A program made the translations under genes and the position numbers. Below, piece after piece: positions 10,305 through 26,944 of a stretch of 64,000 nt of DNA. Within the stretch, counting starts at the first letter, position 1. The number at the start of each line of letters is the position of its first letter. This DNA comes from Microcebus murinus (lineage: Eukaryota; Chordata; Mammalia; Primates; Cheirogaleidae): the NCBI RefSeq assembly GCF_040939455.1, contig NC_134136.1, positions 104,458,014 through 104,522,013 of the forward strand. The letters are read 5' to 3'. The notes beneath the pieces were generated by a model. That model saw only the letters and a program-made list of their open reading frames with translations, had not been told where the DNA came from and made no database searches.

Positions 10305-10830
10305 TCAACCAGAAAAATAGAGCAGTAGGGTGTTATATATGTATCCTACTGTGTGTATACACATGCATATATATAGAAAGATAATAGACACATATGTATA
10401 TACATGAGTACAGGGAATTCATTTATACAATTATGGGAGCTGGCTAAGCATCCTCCACAAGGTAGTCTCTGCATGTACTGCTGAAGCCTAAAGTTCACAG
10501 GCAGGCAGGTGTGAAGGTCATAAGTAGGCTTGAATTCCACTAGAATAGACTGAAACCTGTGTTGTTTCTTGTTGCCTCTGACCTTGACATTAAGAATGAG
10601 CATACATGCCTTTGGTCTAGGGATCAGAGACGCTGAAGATCCAGGGGCAAAGACAGCAATTGCAGGTCTAACTGCTGCTTCCTGTCAACAAGTCAGCTAC
10701 AAAATGGCTATTGCCTTCCTAACATCCTCCAACTAGTGTAAAAGAATTTCCTCTTATAGCCTACCCTACCTGGACACATATAAGAAAATGGAATTCTGGA
10801 AGATGTAGTTCAGCCTCACCATGTGGGCAT
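10305..10830. repeat. old interspersed repeat, family unassigned
   Basis: The order 'gggttcaaccagaaaaatag', a TA/TG-rich block, 'aattcatttatacaattatgg', then 'ggcttgaattccactagaa' resembles a common old mammalian repeat that begins with a 'gggttctccagagaaacaga'-like sequence. I cannot name the family with confidence. Confidence 0.35.
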
Positions 10831-13800
10831 ATTACAAAGCCATCACAATGTTTACTCAGAGATTCCAAGCCTGGGTGGCTACTAGAATAAGGGGTCTGGG
10901 TAATCCTTGTGCTTCATGAAGGTACTCACTGGGAGGATAAACGAAGGAAGTAATGTAGAAATCTGAGGGTGGGACCACAAAGATCAGCTTGTTTATCCTC
11001 TCATTTGTTCTCATTGCATTGCTCACATGTATATATACCAATTAGATAAACAAGGGGATTAGGAAATAATTGACTCAATTTACCTCTCTATTCTTATCCC
11101 AAACATCCCTTCTAATAATGAAAGAAAATGTTCAATTTCCGCTATTTTTTTCAGGCAGTATTTTTCTTGGATGAATAGTTTTGATTATTACAGTGAGAAT
11201 AAAAGGATTTCTGACAAATCTCTAAAAACAGTTGAGCAAATGGAAGTGACAGTGCTGGCTTAAATAAAGGAGAGGACCCAAATGCTATTTACACCTTTTC
11301 TTTGGCGCTCCTAAAAGATTAAGTACTGCTACAAGGTGTAGCCTTATTTGTTGTTATGCAAAAATGTAAATGAAAGGGGTTTATTTATACTCTACCAAAT
11401 TTCCATTCTTGGGGTGAGGTGCCAGTGGAAAGAGGGAAGCTAATCTGAAAACAAACACCAATTCAATAAAGCTCATTTAAAATTTTTATTTGTGTTGGGG
11501 AAACCCACAGTCTTTAACTATGGGTGGGAAAGATGTTTCTCCTACTACTTACATTCTGTTAATGCTGCACTCTCAAAGAGTATCATTAATCTATAGTCTA
11601 TACAACTGTACTTTTCTAAGCATGTTTAGAGTCACAGAGCTGATCTTGACTGAGGGAGAGGTGTTTCTCCAAGAGCTTTCCTATGATTATAGACTGTTGG
11701 AGAAAAGAGTTAGTCGAAGAAGATGGTGCATGACCTGCTGTGCTACCCTGGAGTATTATAGAATATGTGGTGACATTTTAAAACTACATGTTTATGTTTT
11801 CTTAAATTATAAAAGGAATATTTTATATTGTATAAATTTTGGAAAATAAAGATACATAAAAAACAATGAAGAGGTAACTGAGATATGTCAAAAAGTACTT
11901 TAAAGCTTCAACCTTGGAATCCTAAGAGCCTCCCTCCTACTTCAAATGACAAAGTCAAGAAGCATATCTTTTGACTAAATAATGGTAGAAAAAAATACTA
12001 ATTAATGTTTCAGCATTGCAATTTTGAAATGATTTGATGTTCTGCTCATGAGAAACTAGTTATATTTACTAACTTTATTTACTCTTAATATTTGCTGTAA
12101 CTATAGCATGGCCATGGCAAATTTAAAATATCAGGTTGTTCGGACCAATGAGTATTTTCATCAACCCAGATGGTGTTTCATTCAGAATGCACATCCCATC
12201 AGCAACACTTGCCATTAAACTTTCAACATGGGGAGAAGTTAATATGTTATGAAGCATCATCTAGCTATGAACAAATGGCTTTATTCTTTTTTTTATCTTG
12301 GGCTATGTGAAAGTTTCCAGGGTTTCCTAGAAAAGATTTAGAAGTAATTGCTACATTTTACTTATGCAGATAAGATATACCAAAGGGCATTCCCCATGAG
12401 GGTCAAGTATTGGGAAAAAGCAAACTTATTAATATAAGTTGCTTATAGTAATAAGCAAACTTATTACTATAACTACAGATAGAATGCTAATAATGTGAGT
12501 GATTCCATAAATATGTTGGGGAAAGAATTCATCTTTATGCATGTAGTGCATAAAGTGGTCATTTTCCTAAAGACAAGAAGACTCAGTTATTGTAATTTAC
12601 TTCCACAACTTCCCACTTAGTTGCTGATATTAAAATATAAATAAAAAATCACAGATTAATAAATAGTGTTGGGCACAAAAATAGACCTCAGAAAATCATA
12701 TGTTAATACTTTTAGTTTAAGAAAGCAGTAAAAATATTCTCAAGTGATAACCTATATTACAGTCTCAGATGCTCCTTTATAATCTCTTTTATTGAAGACA
12801 TTGTGAGAGTTATAAACCTTCTAGATTGATGCCTTATAATCCTTACATAAGGCAGTTGTGATTAAAAACCAAGTGGAAAAACTTCCGAATAGCTCACAGG
12901 AGAATAACCAGTCTGTCTTAGTATTTTGTATGTGTCTGTGTGTGTTTTAATGAGATACTGCTTTAGTATACATACCAGGAGCGAGGATAAAGTCATAGAA
13001 AGTGAGATTGGGAACCCCAAAAGGAAGGAAAGAATTTTGAGGATTGTCAGAACTTCTCAAGAAATTGCTCATTTAGAGACAATAAAAATACTTTTAAGTG
13101 TGAAAAAAAATAAGTCTACTGAACCTCAAGTTCTATGATCAGGATCTGAAACTTCAGAATAGCAAGGTTAGTTTCAAGTGGTTTTAAAGACATCAGTATT
13201 AGAATGGACTGAGAAAGGAATATATGTTGCAAAGAGAAATAATGAGTCCTTCTCAAGAATGAAAATAACTGAAAGAAATAGCTCTGGCTATAGACTAGAA
13301 ATGAAAATAACAGTGAATTTTTTTAAGTACCGAAAATATCTATAAATGTTACTAACTGCTGAAACTCTTCCTGATTAACTCAGCACAGAAAATTCCCTCC
13401 CATTTTGAAATTCAATTGCTCAAACTGCTTCCATGGCAGTTCAAACTGCTATCATGTCTCCTATCAAATGTGGACAAAAAACCAAGCTTCATGGTATATT
13501 TTAGGCTCAGAACCTGTCAGAAGCATTTTACTGAGCCACTATAGAGAGGAGACAAGCAGAGCAAACCACTGTCTGGAACACCAGCAGTTACACTGAATAC
13601 TGTTAATATAATGGTGACAAACAAAAGTCTTTCTAGACAAAAAGGAGAAAACACAAACAGTGAGTTCGCTGCATGTTCATCTGTTTTACATATTAGTAAT
13701 AAACATGTCTGAGTTATCATTATGTCCTGCATTAGCCATGTTTTATAAGCTTATAAAGCTTCCTAAAGAGTATTTCATTAACCTTGAAAGCCATTAAACC

Positions 13801-14001
13801 TAATGATTATGATTTATATATTTAAAAACATGAGAAAAACAAACTTTGTACATATCTGAGTTATCTCTTAAGACCTTGAGTGTTAAGAAACTTGAGAGAA
13901 GGTGCCTAATTAAAATGCACAGAGTGTAGCAAAATCCAATTTGAATTAGATCTTTAATTTTAGCCCATCCCGTCCATGTAAAAAACAATAAAACAAAACA
14001 C
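10831..14001. other. intronic DNA with one hairpin cluster
   Basis: About 3 kb of AT-rich intron without a recognised exon or repeat, apart from the inverted repeats at 12418-12472. Short open frames (for example 11490-11849) have no family resemblance. Confidence 0.45.
12418..12472. repeat. perfect 13-bp hairpin with direct repeats
   Basis: 'TTATAGTAATAAG' at 12443-12455 and its exact reverse complement at 12460-12472 are separated by CAAA. The 14-mer 'aagcaaacttatta' occurs at 12418 and 12453, and the first copy also pairs imperfectly with 12434-12443. Confidence 0.9.
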
Positions 14002-14331
14002 TTTTTTTTTGTTTTTTGAGACAGAGTCTTGCTCTGTTGCCTGGGCTAGAGTGCCATGGCATCAGCTTGGCTCAGCAACCTCAAACTCCTAGACTCAAGC
14101 GATCCTACTGCCTCAGCCTCCCAAGTAGCTGGGACTACAAGCATGTGCCACCTTGCCTGGCTAATTTTTTCTATATATTTTTAGTTGTACAGCTAATTTC
14201 TATTTTTTTTTTTAGTAGAGACAGGGTCTTGCTCTTGCTCAGGCTGGTCTCAAACTCCTGAGCTCAAATGATCTGCCTGCCTCAGCCTCGCAGAGTGCTA
14301 GGATTACAGGCGTGAGTCACCATGCCCAGCC
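14002..14331 (-). mobile_element. strepsirrhine Alu SINE
   Basis: Dimeric 7SL-derived SINE in reverse orientation. It starts with the T-run of its tail and ends at the reversed 'GGCTGGGCATGGTG' head. Both arms are present, with the lemur-type middle linker. Flanked by a short direct repeat 'caaaacac' at 13994 and 14333. Confidence 0.92.
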
Positions 14332-16945
14332 TCAAAACACTCTTTTTAAGTCACAAGGTGATATATGTGTTTTAGAACAGATACTATTTACTATATTATC
14401 CCTAAATAAACGAAAGTCTAAGTAAGTGCCTGATAGTTTTCCTCTAATTAAAGCTAAGGCCTTTCTTAAAAGGAATCTCGTTCCTAATTTCATACTTTCC
14501 TTCTCAAAGGAGCTACTGATTTTCTGTTTCTGCATTTTATATATTGGTACTGTGGGAAACTATTAGGGGATTAGGAAGAGATACATGTGGGGTTTTTTCT
14601 ACATCGCTAAGTGGATCAAATTAGTCTAGGGCCATAATTTTATCCTGACACACTACAACCTGCCAGGCAAGGTCGAAAAAGTAGATTGTAGAGGTACTAG
14701 TAGATACAAACTAAGCTGGGTATCTAGTGTATTCTAAAATGCAATATCTTCTGGAAGACATAAACTTGATAAACTGGAAGTGTATTTCTCTCAATAAATA
14801 GACCAGTAGAGAACAGTCCCAGACTGGTTAGGCGATTCTATTCCCTTAAGTCATACAGGGATCCATGTTCCTTATATCTTGTTGCTTCGACCATTTTGTC
14901 TTCATATATGGTAGAAGCCAGTTCACTGACACATCTGCTTTCCAGTCTTCAGGAAAGAGAAACATAAAGTCCAGTCCCAGGTGTGAGGCTTTGTCATAAA
15001 GGAAATATCCAGGAAATTGTACACATCACTTCTTCATACATCTCATTGGTCTGATCAATGACATGGCCACATCTAGCTGTAAGAGAAGCTAAGAAATATA
15101 GTCTGTAACTGGGTAGCCAGGTATTCAACTAAAACTCTATGGGCTATATTACCAAAAGGAAGAAGGGACTAATAGACACTGGGAGGCATTTGGATAGACT
15201 CTGCCTCAATTAGTTATTAGCCAGGGTTGGGAGATGACAAAATAGGCTCAAAAAAGGTAAAGGACAGGGTCTGTTGAAGAGCATCACAACCTATACATAA
15301 CAGTGGTCCCTTACATTGAATAAGCTGTTGGAGGCATTTCAATACCCTTCATTATCATTAATGTCCCTTTTTTTCTTTCCCATTTCCTGTTCCTTTTCAT
15401 ATTCTTATTTGTCTCTGTTTTTTCTTTCTTTCTTGTTTCAACTGCTTATGATACTAAAGTCTGAAGAATTTACTGAATGCTGAGCAAAGATAAATGCTTT
15501 CTCTATGCATTTTAAAATATACTTGGAGGCTGAAAATGTAATAATTTGCTTAAAAAATGTGAGATTCTCGAAGGATGAGAATGCACCATAAGAGTTAAAA
15601 GAATCAAGGAAGGATTTGGTACAGTGACTATGCAATTAAAAGAGCAAAAATAAAGGAGATGTCTTCTCAAGATGCAATCACAAAAATTTGAGGATGGCAA
15701 GGCCTCTGCAATAAAAGCCTAAAAATGTCTGCATTACAAAAAAAATGTCCACTTTGTGGATGGCTTGAAATAATCTTAGAAATGAGTAAAATTATAAGCA
15801 GTTCTGATGTCTTTGTCAAAAAGCGCAAATCACAAGGCACTTCTTCGAATCCACTCTTCAACTCAAGGGCAAAAATGACCCTACTTCCTGTGTTTCATTA
15901 TCATCAAGAGTTTCTAAGTAACCCTTTTGAGCAAATCTGCCTCCTGGCAGTTACCAATTTCCACTGTGCAATCATCATTTTCCCACATCTGTTATCTAAT
16001 ACCCATCTTCTCAACACTCAGGTACAACATCACAACTTCCCAGGAATGAGGTCATCAGGTGGCATTGGCTGTTAGTTAACAAAAGTTTGATGTGTCCCCC
16101 TTTTCAGCCTGGTGTACACTGATTGTTCCAGATTCCATGAATTTTTGTTTCATGCAGATAGAGAGCAGCCATCAAGAGCTAAAATTTGAGTCCTTATAAG
16201 AATCTTTGAAGCAGTCAAACATAATGTAGTAATAATATCCCCATTTTTCATGCCCTTTTCCTTCAAGAGCATAAGATTTCCTTTCCATTCTGGAAGAGCT
16301 CTGCCAATGCCTCTCTGCATTTCATTAGTGTGGGAAATGTCCCTGACAACTTATTCAAAGTTCAACATGCAGCCCCCTGGTCCCTAAAAGACATAACTTG
16401 GCCTAGCTTGATGCATATACTACAAGTCATCACTTTACAGAAGTTAGTCCTGTAATAATAATGATAGTAATAATTGCAAACAATTAGTGAGCAGTCACTC
16501 ACCATAGGTACTATGTATATTAACTCACTTAACTTCAAGTTATTTGTGGTTATTTAAATCATCTATCTATTGATCAGCCAAATGAGTTGTTTTGTTCTTA
16601 AAAGCAACAGAGACATGTACTAAGGCAGTATAAACTCCATTTTCATAAATAAATCTGACATTGCAGCTGAATTATAGTTAGCAAATGTAAAAGTACATAC
16701 CTTGTTTTGGTCTTGTGATTTTATTCCCTTGGAATTTGAGCAGATATTGTTATATATTGCAGCAATAACATCCTCAACTATGATTCTAATATAACCTATC
16801 CCTTCTACTACCTTTCTTTCTTTTAGAGATCTTAGATAAATCTCTGATTCCAAAAGACTATCTGTGGTTTGATATTGGCAACTATTACCTGCCATGGGTC
16901 CTAATACTTATTTGGGTAAAATGTCTTCAGGAAGTTTAGAGGGAA

Positions 16946-16950
<5 letters not shown>
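14332..16950. other. intronic DNA, partly old unassigned repeat
   Basis: The part 14560-15260, with 'cagtcttcaggaaagag', 'tctcattggtctgatcaatg' and 'cacatctagctgtaagagaa', has the look of a dispersed old repeat, but I cannot assign it. A weak MIR-like piece lies near 16440-16530. An open frame at 15725-16075 (116 codons) is not recognisable. The rest holds nothing I can name. Confidence 0.35.
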
Positions 16951-17006
<56 letters not shown>

Positions 17007-17043
17007 TGTCTGTCTGTCTGTGTGAGAGAGAGGGAGAAGAGAG
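16951..17043. repeat. compound microsatellite (TG)n(TCTG)n(GA)n
   Basis: About 27 TG units, then four TCTG units, then a GA-rich run. The apparent minus-strand open frames with His-Thr repeats here are translations of this repeat. Confidence 0.97.
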
Positions 17044-19009
17044 AAAGAGACAGAGATTCTTCTGGTTTTTTTTCCCTGAAAGATGAGCCATTCAGTGTAA
17101 CTAATGACAAAAGATAAATATGTTTTGTAAACCACTTTGCTTTATCTAAAATGGGAAGTCTTTGGCAAAACATTTATCTTTACCATGACCGTAGAGTAAT
17201 TTTAATATACATGATTAATGGTGCAAATGAAATTAAAATCCCCCTACTATTCAACGTCTTATTTAAGAACAAAATCCTCACTATTTCCTAATTGCAACGA
17301 GTAAGATCTCTGGCTGCTGATGCTTTTTAATTAGGGGAAATTTTTCGTTTTAATTAAAAAAAAAAGAGGCTTTTTATTTTTCAATAAGTTAGAGAGTGTC
17401 CTCTAGTGGAGAGAGACTCTGAGCTCAGCGTTTTAGAAATGGCTAAATGGTACTAAATTAAAAGAAGTTTGCACTAAATAACAAACATCAGTACTTAGCC
17501 AATTAGAATCCATTGGTTGAAGGAAAAATGTATCATTTTTCCTCTAAGACCCCTCCCTCACATTGTGGCCTAGTTGAAAGCCTGCAGTGTGACAAGCTTT
17601 GTTCTCATTTTAGATAGCAAATGATTTTTTATGATCAATTTTAGAGTGCTTCCTTCTGAACCTGGTAAGATTGAGCTGACGGTGCACCTTTCTGCCAAAA
17701 AGGTGGCAGAAGCATTTAGTGCAATTTACTGTAGCTTTTACAGATATCAACTTGAGGCAGGAAGAATACCATTATCTTCAGGACTCCAGCCCTGGCTGAC
17801 TGATATATTTGATGTGTGCAGATCCCTGGGCCGTGGCTTAAATTTGTCTGTTATTATTTGAAGGAAAACAAAGAGACAAAATTGAAAGGAGAATTAATGT
17901 CTCTCTCTCTTCTCTGTAACTTTTGGAATTCTAAAGTTAGTTTCCTGTATGTCTGGTTAAGTGTAGTAAGTAGTATTAGTGCTATCACTTGTGCATCAGA
18001 GATGAGAAGTAGAGGAGTTTTTCAATATCTAAATGGTAGAGGCTGAGGAAGAGCTGTGGTGCTCGACTCTCTGAATCACACGCTAGGATAGCCTTATCAG
18101 AAATTGCATGTTACAGCAAATTAGAGACCCAAAGAAAAGATGGACAGTTGCTCTTGATAACAAGTTAAATAGCTTGGTCGTAACCAGAGTAAAGATAAAA
18201 TTTTATTGCTGACTGTTGTATTTGAAAGAAGAAAGAGGGATAAGAGTATTCATAAAATCCTTCAGTAATACAACAAATGTCAGAATCATATTATGTGTGT
18301 ATTTAGCATTGCTTCTTTTAATGGCAGTGATAAGCAATGAGGAAAGCGTCGTACTCTCATTGACAGACAATTTTTGGAAACCTGTACAGGCATGACTTTC
18401 ACACAGATAGAACAATGAACACACGTTAAAGAAATTTTACTCATATGATATGAAGGAACCAAGCAGACGTTATGACCGGTTCAAAGGAAAAGTCAAAACA
18501 ACAGACTTATATGGAGTAAAGAAATGTTCAGATGAATTGTAAACGGAGAAAAAAAATTTTTCCCTAGGTTAGAGGGGGGATAGGAGAGGTGATTCAATTA
18601 AATCTCTTTCAGAAAAGAATTTACACACTTATCAGTCTCCTGCACTTTACAGAATCAAAAAATAGCTTAAAGCCAGTAAAAGAGCAAGAATCCAATAACT
18701 CAGAACGAACCAGTGTGCCATAGACCATTGAGTAGTTTTCCACTGGAACACAATTTTTTTTCCTTTTTTTTTTTTTTTTTGCAAAGAAAATATGTTTTTG
18801 TAGCTTGGATTGGGTCATTAGGTGTACATCCTACTTCTTATCTACACCAACTACCTCTCTACCTGCCACTGCCTTTATTGAGAACCCTCTTTCTCTTTCC
18901 TCTTTCCCAGCCCCCCAGTCCTTGCTTCCTGCTTATGGGCCTTACCCCCTAATGTTTTTCAGTTTTGTTGCTTTTCTGAGCCCTGGTTCCACTCTAAACA
19001 AATTCCAAG
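17044..19009. other. intronic DNA, nothing recognised
   Basis: No exon or nameable repeat, apart from an impure poly-T run at about 18749-18780. The stretch 17220-17880 looks less repetitive than its neighbours, but conservation cannot be judged here. Confidence 0.4.
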
Positions 19010-19175
19010 GTGAAAACAAATTGTTCCAGATAGTTAACTGCAACCACTTGCATGAAAATCACCTGAGGGTGCCTGTTAAAAATTCAAATTCCTGGAATAC
19101 CCCAGACTTGCCAAATCAAAATCTGGTGAAAAGTGGAGGTAGGTTTTTTGACAATAAGTTTGGAACTCACTGGCT
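19010..19175 (+). repeat. MER5A-type hAT MITE
   Basis: 'cttgcatgaaaatcacctga' followed by 'gcctgttaaaaattcaaatt', 'cctggaataccccagac' and a 'tttggaactcactgg' end follow the MER5A order (Charlie-group DNA transposon). Diverged. Confidence 0.65.
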
Positions 19176-19271
19176 TAAGTAAGATAAGAAAATGTGACAT
19201 CTGAAGCTACATGCCTCTGAGTTGCATGACTTTGTAGAATATATGGGACTATAAAATAAAAACAGGTATGA

Positions 19272-19654
<383 letters not shown>

Positions 19655-19934
19655 AAAGTTAATAGTAGCATTAGTGATTACAATAATAATAGCCTTCCCT
19701 AGAGTTTCATTACAATCTGGCTATCATTATTTTCAAGTTGAATATCTGGAATGTCAATCTATTAATGCCCATTCTAGACACTATGTTAAGTGTTTTGTCT
19801 ATTGTTTTTCCTTTTTAATTGAAAACATACCCAGACACATATTAGATAACAAATATAATAAGGAAAAAATCCACATTCTGTTTTAATTTTCTTTGTATTG
19901 TTTTCAATTCTACCAAAATATCATTACCGAAAGC

Positions 19935-20365
19935 TCAGCACTTGTCCCCAAGGCCACATCAGAAGAACGAGGACAAGTGGTTTGAGAAGGAAAGAGAAGT
20001 TTAATAATTTGTTGGCAAATGAGAAAGTTGGCAGACTCCCCTCTTAAAGTACCAACTCCTGCCTGTGAGCAGGAATACAGAGCTTTTAAAGGAGAGGTTT
20101 TCACTTTCACGCTATTGCTGTTCACCTATAGTTAATGGTTCTAATTCATCCCATCTTTGGTTAAGACAATCTCCTGACCTCCACCCAAACAATTCCCTTG
20201 ATCCATCTCCTGTAGTACAAAAAACAAACAAAGGACACTTTCCTGCCTCTCCCAACCACAGTCCTGAGGCAGGGATGCAGGTTTTAATTCCAAAAAGGAG
20301 TGAGGGAGGTTTTAGAGTGACAAAAACATTTTTACCTAAAAACCTCCTCTTCCCCATTCCCCCTG
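19935..20365. repeat. possible LTR-like fragment, unassigned
   Basis: A segment richer in GC than its flanks, with 'gaggacaagtggtttgagaa', 'gttggcagactcccctctt' and 'gcaggaatacagagctttta', has the feel of an endogenous retroviral LTR. I see no paired LTR, primer-binding site or viral gene, and cannot name a family. Confidence 0.25.
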
Positions 20366-20876
20366 TTACAGTATTACCATTATATATTCAAATCTTTCAA
20401 TCTTAAAAGTTCTTGTTATTTCTAGACTCCAATTCTAAGAAATTATTTTCCTCCACAGATTTATAAAATATATAACTTCTCCCAAATAGTATATTTGTTT
20501 TATAATAATTTTAACTCTAATAAATCCCACATTTATTTTGTTATGTCATATGAAACTAATAATTTTTGTTTCCAGATCATAATTAAATTCTGATAACACA
20601 TTGCCTGGAGTTAAATCCGGTCCCATTTCTGAGCACTACAACTGATTTCAAAGAGCTATATCTCTGCCTGGAGGACAAACATGGTGCTGTTTTTATCATT
20701 GTTTTTAAACACATTTTTCTCTTTATTTGAACCAACAACATACTGTCTAGTCTTATCATCATTATACTTCTTTAGGATAGTTGTTGACAATATCCATCTG
20801 CTTAAATTTCTAAATAAATATAGAATTGTTGAGTTCTACATCTTATTGGACTTTTGTTAACAATAACACTACATCT
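20366..20876. other. intronic DNA, nothing recognised
   Basis: AT-rich intron sequence between the LTR-like fragment and the next SINE. Confidence 0.45.
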
Positions 20877-20890
20877 AAAATATAACTTGA

Positions 20891-21234
20891 GGCCAGGCAC
20901 TGTGGCTCACGCCTGTAATCCTAGCAATCTGGGAGGCTTGAGGCAGGTGGATTGCTCAAGGTCAGGAGTTCGAAACAGCCTAAGCAAGAGCAAGACTCCA
21001 TCTCTACTAAAAAAAGAAAGAAAGAAAGAAATTGGCCAACTAAAAATATATATATAGAAAAAATTAGCCTAGCCGGGTATGGTGGTGCATGCCTATAGTC
21101 CCAGTTACTTGGGAGGCTGAGGCAGGAGGATCGCTTGAGCCCAGGAGTTTGAGGTTGCTGTGAGCTAGGCTGATGCCACAGCACTCTAGCTCAGGCAACA
21201 GAATGAGACTCTGTCTCTAAATAAATAAATAAAT
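20891..21234 (+). mobile_element. strepsirrhine Alu SINE
   Basis: Complete dimer with an AAAG-type expansion in the linker and a (TAAA)n tail. Target-site duplication 'aaaatataacttga' at 20877-20890 and 21235-21248. Confidence 0.96.
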
Positions 21235-21529
21235 AAAATATAACTTGAAAATGGACTTGTTTGTTTATAGCAAGGCAAATTGTGTAGATTGTGTAAATAG
21301 GATGCCTATTTTCTAATTAGTAACTGTGGAAATCATGTATGATATTGATTTTTAGGTATCATAGTCCATAACTAACTACAGGATTTTCTTCTTGAGGCTG
21401 GTGAAACCATAGTGAAAATTGGTGTCTCTTAGAGAGTAAGATTAAAGAAAAAATGACTCCAAATCACATTAACTATAGCTAAAATAAAAGTACATTAAAT
21501 TGCTACAAATTATATAGTTTGTTTTTTAA

Positions 21530-21602
21530 CCCTTTGCACTCGGATGTCGAGTGTGGATAATGTCGAGTGGATGATGAGAAAAAAGCAAGTGAGTGCAAAG
21601 GG
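21530..21602. mobile_element. piggyBac-type MITE, 73 bp, TTAA-flanked
   Basis: Terminal inverted repeats CCCTTTGCACTC (21530-21541) and GAGTGCAAAGGG (21591-21602), flanked on both sides by TTAA (21526-21529 and 21603-21606), the hallmark target of piggyBac transposases. The interior has two copies of GTCGAGTG. It cannot encode a transposase and would have been moved in trans. Non-autonomous piggyBac elements are known from the mouse lemur; this copy may be an internally deleted relative. Confidence 0.85.
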
Positions 21603-22192
21603 TTAAAAACCTCCGATTTGCCAGACTTACAAACTTACCCCATTAAAGCAACTTTTTTCTTCTCAATTGTCTTTGTCAAGTATTTATTATTGCAACATCG
21701 CAGTATGCTGAGGTAGATCTTCCTACAATTTCATATTAGGCACATAGTGTCTTACTTTAAAATTTCATAAGCAAACTTTTAATAATTTTAGAATTTATGC
21801 CCTTTAGAACAGCATTCTGTCTTGGTTTTGTTTAGCATATTCTGGCTCTTTTGAATTTCCTAGGGGTATATGTTCTGTACCTGAAGTTCTATCCAAATAT
21901 ATTGAAAGAGTAGAGAGCCCCTTCTTTAAACATTACCACATAGACTCCACTTGTTCTACAGTGTGGTTAGTCTTATTTTTGACATGAATATTTCTTGAAA
22001 AGGCAGCCAATCTTTTGGAAGAGGTGCTATTTGGGCTGAAACTTAACTGATGAGGAGTGTACTAGGTGGAAATGAGAATCTAAAGCAAAGAATATAGTGA
22101 TAAGAAGCATGAGAATATTAAATGAATCACGAATGGGAAACTCCTAAAATTCAAATGCTAAAAGACTGCTCCCTAATTGCCACATCCTACAT

Positions 22193-22243
22193 CCTCAGCC
22201 CAAGGTACAAACATAGTCCCTCAGCCCAAAGTACAAACATAGT
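22193..22243 (+). repeat. 26-bp tandem duplication
   Basis: 'cctcagcccaaggtacaaac' plus 'atagt' at 22193-22217 is repeated with one change at 22219-22243. Confidence 0.9.
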
Positions 22244-22260
22244 TGCACCATTTGTATTTT

Positions 22261-22372
22261 CCTAGTTATCGTCATTATTCATTCTCCCATCCTAGTACTA
22301 ATCAGCCCAACCCTGCTTAGCTTCATGAGATCAGGTGAGATCGGGTGCGTTCAGGGTGATACGGCCATAGGT
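22261..22372 (-). pseudogene. 5S rRNA pseudogene
   Basis: On the + strand the sequence 'tctcccatcctagtactaat', then 'ccctgcttagcttcatgaga', then 'tcaggtgagatcgggtgcgt', then 'tcagggtgatacggccatag' is the reverse complement of 5S rRNA with scattered mismatches. The core 22283-22372 is clear; the 3' end of the 5S gene (22261-22282) is more degraded and has lost a few bases. It cannot give a normal 5S RNA. The internal control regions are mutated at several positions, so transcription is unlikely. Confidence 0.88.
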
Positions 22373-23100
22373 TCATTATTTGTTCTTATTTGCCCTTATT
22401 GAGTGAACGTGCATCTGCTTTCCCTAAACCCCACCCTGCCCCATGAATTTCTATCAACCCCTGATTCTTATTTGGGAGGAAGGGATATAAGTCCTTCGTT
22501 CCTGCTTTCAAACACGAGATCATACACTCTTGGTCTCCAGTGTTGCAACTCTCTGACACACGTGTGATTAATTATCATTTCCCAGATGAAAAGTATTGGT
22601 GGACCAGCTTTTCTCTAAAACACTTAAGCCTTTGGGTAGAGTCTCAGGTGGAAGCTTGATTTCACCTGGCTTGCTTTCAGGATTGACTCCACGGGGCTCC
22701 TAGTGTCTTGCACGCTAGCAGAGCTATGCATAAGAAAGGGAGTGGTGCCTTTTGCTCAGCCTCACAAATTGGAGCAATTAAGAGAAACCACTGAAAAATC
22801 TCTTCACAGAACAAAGCACTGCTCATATTGACTTTCTGTCCTGCCTATATTGGGAAGCAGCAGGCAGCTCCCCAATCTCTCTCTACCCCTCTCTCTTTCT
22901 CTGTGTGAGACACACACACAGTGATACGTGTAAATTATAAAAGTAAAATATATATATATATTCTTTCTTAACAGGCTTCCTATTTAATCTCTGCTTTAAG
23001 AGGCTCCCTTAGACTACATTGATAAAAAAGCTAAAAAAGTATAATGATCTGTAGTCATTGCTACCACCTGTTCTCTATCCTTTTAAGAAATTTTGTGGAG
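22373..23100. other. intronic DNA, possible LTR-like sequence
   Basis: Contains 'gggatataagtccttcg' and CT-rich sequence that resembles the TATA region of an old LTR, but no family or boundary can be given. A small (TA)n lies at about 22948-22962. Confidence 0.3.

Positions 23101-26944
<3,844 letters not shown>

Noticed and set aside
15725..16075. 116-codon open frame with CPLC-like start
   Set aside because: A single Cys-x-x-Cys pair is not a zinc-finger array, and nothing else in the frame is recognisable.
16901..17173. Minus-strand frames rich in His-Thr repeats
   Set aside because: They are translations of the (TG)n microsatellite.
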